IMG/VR virus record: IMGVR_UViG_3300036823_000389
Coordinates: 1 to 64,000 of that record
DNA from: a virus
DNA length: 64,000 bases
Strand: one strand, 5' to 3'
Below, one piece after another: positions 25,472 through 34,562 of the stretch. The position numbers were made by a program, and so were the translations under genes. A model generated the notes under the pieces. That model was given only the letters and a program-made list of their open reading frames with translations, was not told where the DNA came from and ran no database searches. The number at the start of each line of letters is the position of its first letter. Position 1 is the first letter of the stretch.

Positions 25472-25945
25472 CTACGCGATCGCGGAATCCGGCGGAATGC
25501 TGCTGGCGAACCGCGGGTCGTAGAGTTCGATCAGAATGCCGCCGAGCACCGGATCGTTGACGACTTCGACCGCCTTCAGGCGCAGCCAGGCTTTCGATCC
25601 CATCTTCTGCGGATCGACGTCGATCACGTAGATGTGGTTCGAGCCCGCGGTGGTCGTGAACCCAGCCGTAGTCACCGTTGCCACCGCGCCAGGCAAGTCA
25701 TCGGCGCCCGTATAGGCCTGATAGCTGAACACCACGGCGACCGGATTGTCGCCATTGGCGTTGTCACACGCCTCGACGGTGATCGTCGACGTGCCAAGCA
25801 GGCCGACACCCTTGTGGATGATGAATCGTGCGCCGCCATATTCCGCGATCTTCACGACATCGGAGTAGACGGTGCCCGAGAATGCATCGGCAACGGCCGC
25901 GAGGCCCATCACCGTGTGCAGCAAGCCAAGACGAAGTTTGGACAT
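25472..25945 (-). CDS. Capsid-adjacent structural protein
   Basis: 157 residues, beta-rich, with a short helical N-terminus (LRLGLLHTVMGLAAVADAF). Directly follows the major capsid gene and is bounded on both sides by strong hairpins, suggesting high and tuned expression. Possible decoration protein. Confidence 0.6.
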   Translation of the reverse strand: MSKLRLGLLHTVMGLAAVADAFSGTVYSDVVKIAEYGGARFIIHKGVGLLGTSTITVEACDNANGDNPVAVVFSYQAYTGADDLPGAVATVTTAGFTTTAGSNHIYVIDVDPQKMGSKAWLRLKAVEVVNDPVLGGILIELYDPRFASSIPPDSAIA

Positions 25946-25985
25946 GAGATTAACCCCTTTCAGAGGCCGATGAGATCAGAGGGAA

Positions 25986-26009
25986 GCGCGCCGGCACGTG
26001 CCGGCGCGC
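25986..26009. terminator. Intergenic hairpin, capsid cluster 1
   Basis: A perfect 24-bp palindrome, half-site GCGCGCCGGCAC, 23 bp after the major capsid stop codon. It has no loop bases beyond the minimal turn. Probably limits read-through or protects the capsid mRNA 3' end. Confidence 0.5.
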
Positions 26010-26031
26010 CCGATGGTGGTCAAGCGGACTT

Positions 26032-27372
26032 TTAGCCGCGGGTCGCCAACGTGATGAACGTCGACTGTTTGTCCGTGCCCTTGAACGGCGTGATCGGTTT
26101 GTCGTCGACCGGCTGACCGTCCACCCGATAGATGAACCGGAAGGCCTGCTCATCCGTGACGAACGCGACGTGGATCGAGGTGGCGTACTGAACGTCGCCC
26201 TTGTCGATCATGACGTAGTTGGTGGGATCGGCGAGCACGATATCGCCTTCGGTGCCGAGCGTGTTGCAATACTCGATCGGCATGACAGGACGGCCGAGCA
26301 GCGTACCGAACGGCGAGCCAGACAGGCCACCAGGCGGCAGGAACACGGGCACACCGCCCGTGCCGATCACCGCCTGCAGACCCTGCAGCGCGGGGAACGC
26401 GTCCTGGTTGATCCACCATTCCGAACTCGGGATGGAGCGGGCCGGCAAGCGCGCGAACATCTTGGTGATGTTCTCGTACACCACCGACTTCGCCGCTTGA
26501 CCGGCTTCCTTGGCGACGGTCACCTTGCAACCGGCGTTCATGAAGCCAAGCGGCATCGCCGCGCCGGCGCCCTCGAACATGGCGTCATCGACCATGAACG
26601 AAAACTCTTCCGGGAACGCTTCCGAGATAACGCCGGCGAGCGCCGTGGAATCCTGGAGCATCTCGCTGGTAGCGTATAGCAGCCCGGCCAGTTTCTTCAG
26701 CTGCAGGTTCATCTGGCGGAACTTCGGACGCGTCGGCGTCAGTGAGTCACCCTCACCGATCCAGTAGGTCTGCAAACCGCCCCAGCGCGAGCCGGTGGCG
26801 CGATTGTCGTCCTTGAGCGCATTGATCTTGAGCCCGTTGGACTTGGCCGAGATCGGGATGCGGCGGGCGCGGTTGGCGATGCGCGCCACATCGAACGTGC
26901 GGCGAAGCAGGCCATCCGCGATGTCCTTCTCGACGAGAAAGCCGCCGTCTTCGGCGATGGTCTCGTTGGAACCCAGGGTGGCTTCGACCAAAAGCGGATC
27001 GTGCTGTGCGCCCAGCTTCGAGCGACGCACTGCCATCAGGAAATCGCCGAAGGCCGCGCTCTGCGCGGTGGTCAGGATCTGACCGTCCTGCAGCGTGTGT
27101 GCGCTGGTAGGGAGATTGCGGTACTTGGCCATGAAGCCTTGCACCGCCGGCGCCGTCGGATCGACAACTTCCGGGTCCACCGCCGGAGAAGCCTTCGCGC
27201 CGCGGAGTTTCTGAAGCTTGTCGGCGTTGGCAATTTCCTTGTCGAGAGCTTCGACCTCCACGGCCGCAGCCTCGAACTTCGCCTGGCGATCTTCGCTCGT
27301 CAGCGCGAGCGCGGCCTCCATGGCTGCATATGCCTTCGCGCGGTCCTGCTGAAGGCTCACGATATCGCGCAT
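26032..27372 (-). CDS. Major capsid protein, HK97 type
   Basis: 446 residues. The first 105 are highly charged and helical (DRAKAYAAMEAALALTSEDR), the delta-domain scaffold removed by the protease. The HK97-fold part follows (SNETIAEDGGFLVEKDIADGLLRR; EFSFMVDDAMFEGAGAAMPLGFMNAG; the P-domain and A-domain order is normal). It follows the S49 protease gene. Start ATG preceded by AAGGAGAAC. Confidence 0.93.
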   Translation of the reverse strand: MRDIVSLQQDRAKAYAAMEAALALTSEDRQAKFEAAAVEVEALDKEIANADKLQKLRGAKASPAVDPEVVDPTAPAVQGFMAKYRNLPTSAHTLQDGQILTTAQSAAFGDFLMAVRRSKLGAQHDPLLVEATLGSNETIAEDGGFLVEKDIADGLLRRTFDVARIANRARRIPISAKSNGLKINALKDDNRATGSRWGGLQTYWIGEGDSLTPTRPKFRQMNLQLKKLAGLLYATSEMLQDSTALAGVISEAFPEEFSFMVDDAMFEGAGAAMPLGFMNAGCKVTVAKEAGQAAKSVVYENITKMFARLPARSIPSSEWWINQDAFPALQGLQAVIGTGGVPVFLPPGGLSGSPFGTLLGRPVMPIEYCNTLGTEGDIVLADPTNYVMIDKGDVQYATSIHVAFVTDEQAFRFIYRVDGQPVDDKPITPFKGTDKQSTFITLATRG

Positions 27373-27473
27373 TTGGGTTCTCCTTTGCTGCGCATGTGAT
27401 GGGCACGAATGCGCCCGACTAACCGCGGCCTTCGCCGTGGAACTGGTTACTGTGCGTGATGGGAGGTGCGCGA

Positions 27474-28364
27474 TTACTTGCGCAACGCGGCGAGCTTCGC
27501 CTGGTTCGCCGCGTGGCGGGCCAGATAGGCCTGTGTGGCTTCCTGCGACTGCACCTTGTCGGCCATGCCGGCCGCGACGGCGGCGGAGCCGACAACAACG
27601 CCGCCCTGCTGGAAATCGCTTTTCACCTTGGTCGCCGTAGTGCCGCGGAATTTTGCCACGTCGGCGATGAACTCGGCTTCCAGTGCGTCGAGCACCGTCC
27701 GGATTTGCGCCTGGCCATCTTCGCTCTCCGGATCCGGGCGCTTGTTCGGAGCATTCGAGCTCACGATCTCAACGCCGATAAAACCTTCAGAATCCGGTTC
27801 GACCTGTTTCGGAACGGCGGCCACAACGCCAATCGAGCCGACGACGGCCGTGCGATCGAGGAAAACCTCTTGAGCAGCCGAACCAAGCCAATATGCGGCG
27901 GATGCCATGCTGCCGGTAACCTGGACGGCCGTGAGTTTCTTCTTCGCGCCCGCGTTGATGAGGGCCGCAAGGTTGGCGATGCCCGGAACTTGGCCGCCAG
28001 GACTATCCACCAGCAGCATGATCGCGCCGACGTCTGGGCTGCCAAGCGCAACTCGGTAGTCTGCCTGTAGGGATGCGACGGACGTAGCCCCCGACATCTG
28101 GGTCATCATGTTGGCCCTCGGGAAGATCGGACCAGTGATCGGGATGACCGCAACACCGTCCTGGATGAACGCCCGCTGAGTGCCGGCGAGCGGCTGCGCC
28201 GACGGGCCCGCCATCAGCTGATAGTCGCGAACCTGCCATTCGGCGGCACGCGCCTGCACCTCGGGGTGCGCATGATCACGCTGTGCCAACGCCGCGAGAA
28301 ACGGCAAGTACGATGGGTCGATCGCCCACGGCTCCGCCGTGAGTGCCCGGAAAACATAGGTCAT
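27474..28364 (-). CDS. Prohead protease, S49 (SppA/ClpP-fold)
   Basis: 296 residues. LLVDSPGGQVPG and, about 40 residues later, GSMASAAYWLGSA with the nucleophilic Ser are the S49 signature; the Lys lies further on. In phages this family matures the capsid by cutting the delta domain. The position between portal and capsid genes is standard. Confidence 0.9.
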   Translation of the reverse strand: MTYVFRALTAEPWAIDPSYLPFLAALAQRDHAHPEVQARAAEWQVRDYQLMAGPSAQPLAGTQRAFIQDGVAVIPITGPIFPRANMMTQMSGATSVASLQADYRVALGSPDVGAIMLLVDSPGGQVPGIANLAALINAGAKKKLTAVQVTGSMASAAYWLGSAAQEVFLDRTAVVGSIGVVAAVPKQVEPDSEGFIGVEIVSSNAPNKRPDPESEDGQAQIRTVLDALEAEFIADVAKFRGTTATKVKSDFQQGGVVVGSAAVAAGMADKVQSQEATQAYLARHAANQAKLAALRK

Positions 28365-28367
28365 GCT

Positions 28368-29657
28368 CTAACCCTTCTTATTTGGATCGACCTGTTTGTC
28401 GTCCGCCGGTGGCACCACTTCTGTGCGGCGGATCGGTACCGTGCCGGCCGGGATCATATTCAGTGGCGTGATGTACTCTTGACCTTGACCATTCGGCAGC
28501 GGCGGCAGGTTGTCCTTGCCTCGGATCGTATCGACGTTGAGCCAGCCCCACTGACGCGCGATCGCATAGGCGGCATAGCGACCTTCAAGATCACCGCGCA
28601 TCAGCGCGTCGAGATTGCACTCGACGTAATATTGTTCGCGCTCGCGCGGCGTAAGACAGGCGACTTCGATCGATGATTCCAGGCACTGCGCAAGCGCGGA
28701 GACCGGGCCAGTCACATAGTCGATGCCTTGGCTCTCGATATTCGTGAAGGTTGCGTTGTCCAGAATGCCAACCTTATGCGGTGGCACGCCGTACATCATC
28801 GCGCAGGCCTTAGCTTGTTCCTTGCGCGTCTCGGTCATCTGGCTCTTCTGAGGATCGAAGGACCACTCCTTCAACTTCAGACCGAGCTCGAGGATCGCGA
28901 CCTTGAACGAGTTGTCCACGCCGCTGTAGACGCGCTCGATGCCAGCTCGAATGCGTTTTGCCACCTCGTCATCGGGCAGTTTCTTGTCCATCTCGAGGAT
29001 GGCCGAAGGTTTCGCGCCGTTCTTGAAGAACTTTGCGGCATAGCGTTCTGCCGCGAGCGCAAGCGCGACTGTTTCCTTGTTGCGGTGGATCGGCGATACG
29101 CCGAGCACGCCACCGTTTACTGCGCACTCGTTCGTCGCGCGGTACGGAACGTGGATGATGTCCTGCCATGAGAGATTCTGCTGCAGCGTGCCGTTCTCGA
29201 CAACATCGAAGAACGGTTCGCCGTCAGTTTGCCAACGATGCGTGGTCGCCCCGGGTTGGATCAACGTCAGCCGATCGAGAAACGCGCCACCAGGACGATG
29301 CACTCGAGAATAGCCATTCCCGCGTGACAGCGCATTTGAGAGCAGTACACGACGCCAAGCATATGACGAGAGCCACGGCGCAGGCCCATATTTGAGCAAC
29401 TTGTAGAGCGGATGATCGACGGCTTCCTCGCGCGCCGCGCCCGCCTTGTACAAGACGAACGGGACCTTGGCGAGATCTTCGGACAGTACGTTCACGGAGC
29501 CGGAGATCGCCGGCACTGTCATCGCTTCCTCGACGGTTATGCGAAGGCCGGTCGAACTCAGCGTGCCGCCGTCATCAAGCCCGCGGAGCCAGTTATCGAT
29601 ATAGCGATCCTGACCATCGCCACCATCGCTACCGAGAATTCGTCCGAGGTACCCCAT
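28368..29657 (-). CDS. Portal protein, HK97 family
   Basis: 429 residues. Typical elements are VPFVLYKAG, HPLYKLLKYGP, DIIHVPYRA, EQAKACAMMYGVPPHKVGIL and the late MRGDLEGRYAAYAIARQWGWL. It forms the dodecameric DNA gate. Its ATG overlaps the stop of the 58-residue membrane protein gene. Confidence 0.93.
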   Translation of the reverse strand: MGYLGRILGSDGGDGQDRYIDNWLRGLDDGGTLSSTGLRITVEEAMTVPAISGSVNVLSEDLAKVPFVLYKAGAAREEAVDHPLYKLLKYGPAPWLSSYAWRRVLLSNALSRGNGYSRVHRPGGAFLDRLTLIQPGATTHRWQTDGEPFFDVVENGTLQQNLSWQDIIHVPYRATNECAVNGGVLGVSPIHRNKETVALALAAERYAAKFFKNGAKPSAILEMDKKLPDDEVAKRIRAGIERVYSGVDNSFKVAILELGLKLKEWSFDPQKSQMTETRKEQAKACAMMYGVPPHKVGILDNATFTNIESQGIDYVTGPVSALAQCLESSIEVACLTPREREQYYVECNLDALMRGDLEGRYAAYAIARQWGWLNVDTIRGKDNLPPLPNGQGQEYITPLNMIPAGTVPIRRTEVVPPADDKQVDPNKKG

Positions 29658-29833
29658 CAGCGACCGGCTCTCATCTCGCCAACGACGGCGATCGCAAGCA
29701 GCAGAACGCCTACTACGATGAAACCGGCGGGTGGATAGATCAGCCAGCTACCGAAGCCGGTCAATCCAATTCCACTGACACCCATTACAAGGCGCGTTGC
29801 GTCGGCAGGATCCGGCATCTTGGGCAGCTTCAT
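29657..29833 (-). CDS. Small one/two-helix membrane protein between terminase and portal
   Basis: 58 residues. A hydrophobic region (LVMGVSGIGLTGFGSWLIY, FIVVGVLLLAIAVVGEM) spans the membrane once or twice. The start lies three bases after the terminase stop and the end overlaps the portal start as ATGA, so the gene is tightly coupled. Small membrane proteins at this site occur in many siphoviruses of Alphaproteobacteria; role unknown. Confidence 0.75.
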   Translation of the reverse strand: MKLPKMPDPADATRLVMGVSGIGLTGFGSWLIYPPAGFIVVGVLLLAIAVVGEMRAGR

Positions 29834-29836
29834 TGC

Positions 29837-31531
29837 TCATCCCCATACCGGCAGCTGATAGTCCTTCGAGAACCCGTCTCGGGCTTCGGGATTCAGCGCC
29901 ATCAGCGCCGCGGCATCGAAGAGCGCCATCAGAGGGTCGATCTTTCCAAATCCGGACTCGTCGCGAACGATGCGCATTCCGGTTGGTGTCGGCTGCACGA
30001 TCGCGTTGCCGGCACACCAGCTCATGAGCGCTTGGTTGGGGTGCTTGAACGAGCCATCAGCAAGTTTGCGCTCAATTGTTTTGATAGCGCCCATTAGCCC
30101 GAAACCCTGACGCACACCTATCAGGTTGTCGTCCGTTTCAGTTGTGATTTCGATCTCAGCCAAAGCGTCCACAATTACGCCTAACCCTGCTGGATCAACG
30201 CCGACCTTTGCCAAGAGCCCCGACGCTTTAACCTGTGCGACTACCTCCACGAGTGCCGCCACGTCCTGAGGGAGCGTCTCGACGTAGACGAGCTCGCCAG
30301 CATCGTTGAAGCCGTCGTAGGCAGTTCGATTGGCTTGCCTGCGTTCTAGCCCCTCGGGGGAAATGAACGCCCTCGCCCAACCGAGCCAGCGCTTGGTGTC
30401 CTTCTCCCGTCCAATAACGGCGATACCAAGAAGATCATCTAGACCACCGCCATCGATGCCTACCGTGACGACTTCGCAACGTAGCAGCAGCGTTTCCAGC
30501 GTAAGCGTCAGATCGACCCCGCGGGGCCAAAGCGCCGCTCCTGCCCAGCCGTCGGACCTGGTGCCTTGGCCAATCTCGACATTGAGATGCTTTGCAAAGA
30601 ACCCGGCCAGCGAACCACGCCCCTTGCCGCGCTCCTCCTCCAATTTATCGAGCAAAAACTGCTCATCAACCGCGCCGCCGAGGCTGGGATTGGTGACGTA
30701 GAAATTTCCGGGCTGCTCGTAAGCCTTCGATTCGAGCATCGCCTTCGGAAATTCGTAGAGGATACCGAGGGAGCGTCGCGAGACGATCAGACCATCGCGG
30801 ATATCGCGGAACCGTTTCAGCCACTGCTTGAACACGCCAACCGGTGGTTCGTTGCTCATCGTGGAGAGAGCGACGACAAAGCCTTCCTTTCGGCTGGCCA
30901 ATCCACCGGTGGCCTCGCGAAGCATGTCCTCCGCTTTGGCCGACTTGCCGAAGAGCCAAAGCTCATCAATCAAAACAAAGCCTGCCTTCTTGCCACCGAC
31001 GGTCTCTGAATCCGCTGCTACGATCTTGAGCTTGGCCTTTGTGACCCGGTGCTCGATCGTCCGTTCGTGTGGTATCGGCTTTAGGATCGTGAGCAACTCT
31101 TCGTCGTTTTGCACCATGCCCATCGCGGGGTCTGCAGAGTTCTTTGCGATCTCGATCGTCGGCGCGAGAATGATCAGTTCGTTCAGATTGCGCCAATTCC
31201 GTATCAGCGCAGTGACCATGATGCCGGCGGCGATGGTCGACTTGCCGTTCTTCTTCGAAATCAGAAGGAAGAATTCATTGATGAGCCGGCGACCGCTTTC
31301 AGCATCATAGGCACCGAAGATGGCCGCTACGAAATCGAAAACCCACTGATCGCATATTTCGCCAAACGTTGGCGTTCCCGCCACGTCCATCACCTTCAGC
31401 GACTTGAACACCTCAAGGGCCGCAGCGGCCTCACCAGCAAACAGAGGCGCACATGGAAGGAGCGATTCTCGCGCGACGATCCGGCGCTCCCAATCGGGAC
31501 ACGCCGTCGTCCATTGTGGCGGGGCGGTCAC
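29837..31531 (-). CDS. Terminase large subunit
   Basis: 564 residues of the Terminase_1 type. ATPase: SKKNGKST (Walker A variant) near residue 93, FVLIDELWL (Walker B) near 186, then the coupling motif STMSN. The nuclease part begins with VGIDGGGLDDLLG and includes VGVDPAGLG, with acidic metal ligands. It cuts and packages DNA with the protein from 31528-32118. Confidence 0.93.
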   Translation of the reverse strand: MTAPPQWTTACPDWERRIVARESLLPCAPLFAGEAAAALEVFKSLKVMDVAGTPTFGEICDQWVFDFVAAIFGAYDAESGRRLINEFFLLISKKNGKSTIAAGIMVTALIRNWRNLNELIILAPTIEIAKNSADPAMGMVQNDEELLTILKPIPHERTIEHRVTKAKLKIVAADSETVGGKKAGFVLIDELWLFGKSAKAEDMLREATGGLASRKEGFVVALSTMSNEPPVGVFKQWLKRFRDIRDGLIVSRRSLGILYEFPKAMLESKAYEQPGNFYVTNPSLGGAVDEQFLLDKLEEERGKGRGSLAGFFAKHLNVEIGQGTRSDGWAGAALWPRGVDLTLTLETLLLRCEVVTVGIDGGGLDDLLGIAVIGREKDTKRWLGWARAFISPEGLERRQANRTAYDGFNDAGELVYVETLPQDVAALVEVVAQVKASGLLAKVGVDPAGLGVIVDALAEIEITTETDDNLIGVRQGFGLMGAIKTIERKLADGSFKHPNQALMSWCAGNAIVQPTPTGMRIVRDESGFGKIDPLMALFDAAALMALNPEARDGFSKDYQLPVWG

Positions 31532-32118
31532 GAGTCGTTATTTACGATCAGCTTCGGCGGCGCCGGCGGCGCGAAACGTCCACCGCCGCGAACTGCTTCG
31601 TGAGCCGCGGCGCTCGCCTGTTCCTTCTTTCCACGCAACCCGTTCGACGCCGGCTGCATCTCGACCGCCTTTGCGGTCGTACGGTCACCCTGCATGTTCA
31701 AGATGAGCCAAGCCTTCGCGGCGGTTACGTTGCCGGCCTTCATTGAGTTGAAGAGGGACTCGACCCCCTCCCGATAGCCGAACGCCGGACCATCCTGCAG
31801 TTCCTTCGCAAAGCTTGCGTTAAGCTGATCGACCGTGATGCCGATGGAGCTTGCGATGTCCTCCTCGGCGCCATGCGTCGCCGCCATGATCCTCACCGCC
31901 AACCGCTCATCCGGCGTCGGCTGGTAGGGTGGCGGCTTTGGTTCGGTATTTACCGTTTCTCCCGACTTTGCTGCCAGCTGCGGCGCGAAAGCTTTGCGAA
32001 ATGTCTTGCTCGTTACGCCGATGCGTCGCGCCATTTCTTCAATGGCGACAGGAACTTGAATCCACGCGACGACTTGAGAGCACTGCTCGGGCGAGGGCGA
32101 GAATGATGGCCGTCCCAT
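31528..32118 (-). CDS. Terminase small subunit-like DNA-binding protein
   Basis: 196 residues. Two helix-turn-helix-like segments (IEEMARRIGVTSKTFRKAF; EEDIASSIGITVDQLNASF) and a C-terminal basic tail. Its stop overlaps the large terminase start by four bases. The fold and position fit the DNA-recognition subunit. Confidence 0.7.
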   Translation of the reverse strand: MGRPSFSPSPEQCSQVVAWIQVPVAIEEMARRIGVTSKTFRKAFAPQLAAKSGETVNTEPKPPPYQPTPDERLAVRIMAATHGAEEDIASSIGITVDQLNASFAKELQDGPAFGYREGVESLFNSMKAGNVTAAKAWLILNMQGDRTTAKAVEMQPASNGLRGKKEQASAAAHEAVRGGGRFAPPAPPKLIVNNDS

Positions 32119-32285
32119 TTGAACCCTCGGTAATTACCCACCCCAAAACGCCAGGATTTCAGCCCAAAGAAAAAAATCTCTGCGTGCTACCCCATGCGGT
32201 TGGCGTGTCCCTACCCGCCGGAGATTTCACCCCCCCTACCGACGCATGGCTCGGCATGACGTGGTGGCATGGCTCAGGAGAGAGG
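32119..32285. other. Intergenic region upstream of terminase genes
   Basis: 167 bp without a gene, the usual region for a packaging (cos or pac) site. No specific end structure could be recognised from sequence alone. Confidence 0.3.
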
Positions 32286-32627
32286 CTACGCCGCCGCGCG
32301 CCGTGCGCGCTCGCGCGCGGTCTTGAGGCTATGGTGACTTCCACAGAGGCATTGGCCGTTGGCGGGATCGAACGGTGCGCCGCCGTCCCTGCGTTCTTTC
32401 ATATGGTCAGCGAACATGCGGTGCTCTGGAGCCGACTTCGTGCAGCGACGACCGTTCTCCACCCACTCACACCGCATCCCTGCTTTGGCGATGACGGCCG
32501 CAGCCCAAGCGACGTGCTCGGGCATCAGGTAGAACGGATCAACGGTCTTGGGCGGAGGCTTCACGGCTCGCGTGTCGATCGTTGCGATGCGCGCGCCTAG
32601 CATTCGAAGCTTGGCCAAGTATCGCAC
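32286..32627 (-). CDS. HNH endonuclease
   Basis: 113 residues. The core is C-x-W-x4-GRRC, then MFADHMKERRDGG, and NGQCLCGSHHSLKT: paired cysteines plus the His-Asn-His-type order. HNH genes next to terminase are often needed for cos cleavage together with the large subunit. Confidence 0.85.
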   Translation of the reverse strand: MRYLAKLRMLGARIATIDTRAVKPPPKTVDPFYLMPEHVAWAAAVIAKAGMRCEWVENGRRCTKSAPEHRMFADHMKERRDGGAPFDPANGQCLCGSHHSLKTARERARRAAA

Positions 32628-32642
32628 CCACCAGAAAACAGC

Positions 32643-32678
32643 TGCGCCCGGTTCACCTCTTCCGAGGCGCCGGGCGCA
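32643..32678. promoter_or_regulatory. Inverted repeat upstream of HNH gene
   Basis: Nine-base stem TGCGCCCGG / CCGGGCGCA with an 18-base loop, in the 120 bp between the HNH and DUF6456-like genes. On the minus strand it is followed by CTGTTTTC, so it may be a weak terminator separating early from late genes. Confidence 0.4.
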
Positions 32679-32747
32679 AACTCAACTCATGGCGAAAGGG
32701 ATACAAACTGCCGTACAGGATGACAAGGGTATTTACCGAATTATTTT

Positions 32748-33260
32748 TCAGCAGAGGCGATAGTGACGACCGAGTTGATCGAGCGCGCCTCGCAGAACCG
32801 GCAGCGCACCGCGTGCGTTGTACCCCATCTTACCCGCCGCCCTTTCCATCGAAGCTCCATCGATGACAACCAATTCGATGACGCGCCAGTTCAATGGGCT
32901 GATCGCGGCGCGGGCCCTGTTGATCTCGGTCAGAGCATCGCACTTCGCATCGGAGAGCGTGCTGGCGTTGCCGCCACCGCCTCCACCCCCAACCAAAGAG
33001 ACGCCGGCAGATATCTCTGCTTGCTCGGCATGACGCTGCAGGATCCTGCCGGCGGCGTGGTGATGGGGCTCGATCAGCTTGTGCGCGAGCAGCCATTCGA
33101 GACGGTCCACATTGATGTTCTGTGGCCCGTCCGGAGCGTTGCGCTTGCCGATACCTGCAATGTCGCGTGCCGGTCTATGCACGGGCGGTAGCCCGTCGTG
33201 ACCCGGCTTGAGGGCCAGGTGATTACCCGGCGCCCGAGGCTTCCGTCTTGCTTTTCCCAT
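32748..33260 (-). CDS. DUF6456-like HTH protein
   Basis: 170 residues from the ATG at 33258-33260. A seven-glycine linker (residues ~95) separates a basic N-terminus from a C-terminal sigma70-region-4-like helix-turn-helix (LNWRVIELVVIDGASMERAAGKMGY). Members of this group in alphaproteobacterial prophages are thought to be late regulators. It lies just before the late operon, which fits. Confidence 0.65.
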   Translation of the reverse strand: MGKARRKPRAPGNHLALKPGHDGLPPVHRPARDIAGIGKRNAPDGPQNINVDRLEWLLAHKLIEPHHHAAGRILQRHAEQAEISAGVSLVGGGGGGGNASTLSDAKCDALTEINRARAAISPLNWRVIELVVIDGASMERAAGKMGYNARGALPVLRGALDQLGRHYRLC

Positions 33261-33525
33261 GTTCTTCAGCCCGCTTCGTGTTTGTTGTTTTCTTCGACGT
33301 TCGATTAACTCCGCCAATTGGCGGGGTTTCGCCGCGCGCCAGCGCAGCGACACATGCCCTTTCGTGGCTCTTCACGCGCTCGGCGCGCCGTACGCGATAG
33401 ACTTTGTTGGCGAGCGCGTGACACTGATTGCAGTCGTACTGCCCTTGCCGCCGATCTCGTCCACACGCGCAAAGCCCAGGGTTTTTCTGCTCGCATTCCA
33501 CGCTGTCACACGTGAAACAGTTCAT
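33223..33525 (-). CDS. Small cysteine-rich protein carrying palindromic element B
   Basis: 100 residues. Cysteines in CFTCDSVECEQKNPGLCACG and YDCNQCHALA suggest two zinc sites. The ETPPIGG peptide at about residue 72 is encoded by palindrome B. The C-terminus overlaps the DUF6456-like gene by 38 bp. Function unknown. Confidence 0.65.
   Translation of the reverse strand: MNCFTCDSVECEQKNPGLCACGRDRRQGQYDCNQCHALANKVYRVRRAERVKSHERACVAALARGETPPIGGVNRTSKKTTNTKRAEEHGKSKTEASGAG
33308..33329. repeat. Palindromic element, copy B
   Basis: Core CCGCCAATTGGCGG, one mismatch from perfect over 22 bp, followed by GTTTC. Read on the minus strand in frame it gives ETPPIGG inside the cysteine-rich protein. 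Confidence 0.85.
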
Positions 33526-34562
33526 GCCGCCACCTGCTTGACGACATCGATCAGGACATCGTCGCCGAAGGCGCGCCGCATGCGGCGGCCGAATTCGCCT
33601 TGGCTGAGGCGTTCTTGCTGGACCATCTTCGGAACGGTCCACCGCACGGGTGGTCCCCATTCGAACGTCGATCCGCCAAACCAGCCATCGATGTTCGCGG
33701 TGTCGAACCCCGCTTGGCGAAGCCGGCCTACCACGCCTTCCGGCAGCACCGCTGTCGGCTTTCCTGCCTTTCGGTTTTCAACCTCGGTCATCCGGTCGGC
33801 ACGGACAGCATCGAGGAATGCCAAGTATCGTCGATCGCGTATCCAGTTGTCGGGCTGCTTAGGCGATTGCGGCCTGTTCGCCGCGCGGGTGGCGTTGATC
33901 CGCGCGAGGTCGCGACTGTAGGCTTCGACGCACGCGATCAATTCCGGCGCCGTTGGCCGATCATCCCATGGGATCGCTTCCCATCGCTTGCGGGCATCTG
34001 CCTCGAGGATGTCTCCCGATTGGTGTGGTAGCGCGACGAAGGTCGGCCAGACGCTTGGAGGCCAAGCCTTGGGGTCTGGCTTACCCGGTTCTGGTTGTTT
34101 TCCAGCCCAAGGCGGACCGTCATTCTCGCCCTCGGCGTGAGAGTGACGGTTCTCTGACGGTTCAATTGACGGTTCCTCTATATGCATTCCACCTGGTGGA
34201 ATGGTTTTTCCATCCAGTGGAGAAGGGATTCCATCAGGTGGAATCGTTTTGCCGGAACGTTTTGAGATTCCACGAGGTGGAATCGCCTCAGAATTCTCCT
34301 CGGGAAGCGTCAACTGATAGGCCTTAACCACCTGCCCCTTGCGCACGATCTCAGTTGGTACGATCAGACCCATCGATTCCAACGCCGCCAAGTGCTTGTA
34401 GACGGTGGACTGGGCGAGTTCGGTGTGGCTGACCATCAGGTCTATTGACGGCCAGCAGACGCCTTGTTCATTGGCGTTGTCGGCGAGCTTCACCAACACC
34501 AGCTTCGCTGCCGGCGATCCCGTGTGTTGTTTCATTGCCCATCCGACCACTTCTCCGCTCAT
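33522..34562 (-). CDS. Phage replication initiator (winged-helix, O-like) with internal iterons
   Basis: 346 residues. N-terminal winged helix (WPSIDLMVSHTELAQSTVYKHLAALESMGLI, residues ~30-75) of the type found in phage replication proteins. A low-complexity middle (residues ~95-145) repeats IPPRGI, IPPDGI, IPPGGM and coincides exactly with DNA iterons at 34186-34283. The C-terminal half is helical (DNWIRDRRYLAFLDAVRADR) and could bind the helicase. Two genes upstream lie SNF2 and DnaB. It is the natural candidate for an O-type initiator binding its own gene. Confidence 0.7.
   Translation of the reverse strand: MSGEVVGWAMKQHTGSPAAKLVLVKLADNANEQGVCWPSIDLMVSHTELAQSTVYKHLAALESMGLIVPTEIVRKGQVVKAYQLTLPEENSEAIPPRGISKRSGKTIPPDGIPSPLDGKTIPPGGMHIEEPSIEPSENRHSHAEGENDGPPWAGKQPEPGKPDPKAWPPSVWPTFVALPHQSGDILEADARKRWEAIPWDDRPTAPELIACVEAYSRDLARINATRAANRPQSPKQPDNWIRDRRYLAFLDAVRADRMTEVENRKAGKPTAVLPEGVVGRLRQAGFDTANIDGWFGGSTFEWGPPVRWTVPKMVQQERLSQGEFGRRMRRAFGDDVLIDVVKQVAA
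34144..34283. other. Probable phage replication origin (iterons)
   Basis: Four 17-bp copies of ATTCCAyswGGTGGAAT-type palindromes start at 34186, 34207, 34228 and 34267 (spacing 21, 21, 39); the copy at 34207 is degenerate. Next to them are three direct repeats TGACGGTTC at 34144, 34155 and 34167 (spacing 11-12). Helical phasing and location within an initiator gene match the lambda O arrangement. Confidence 0.6.

Noticed and set aside
32119-32285. cos or pac site before the terminase genes
   Set aside because: The location is plausible but no recognisable end sequence could be supported without experiments.
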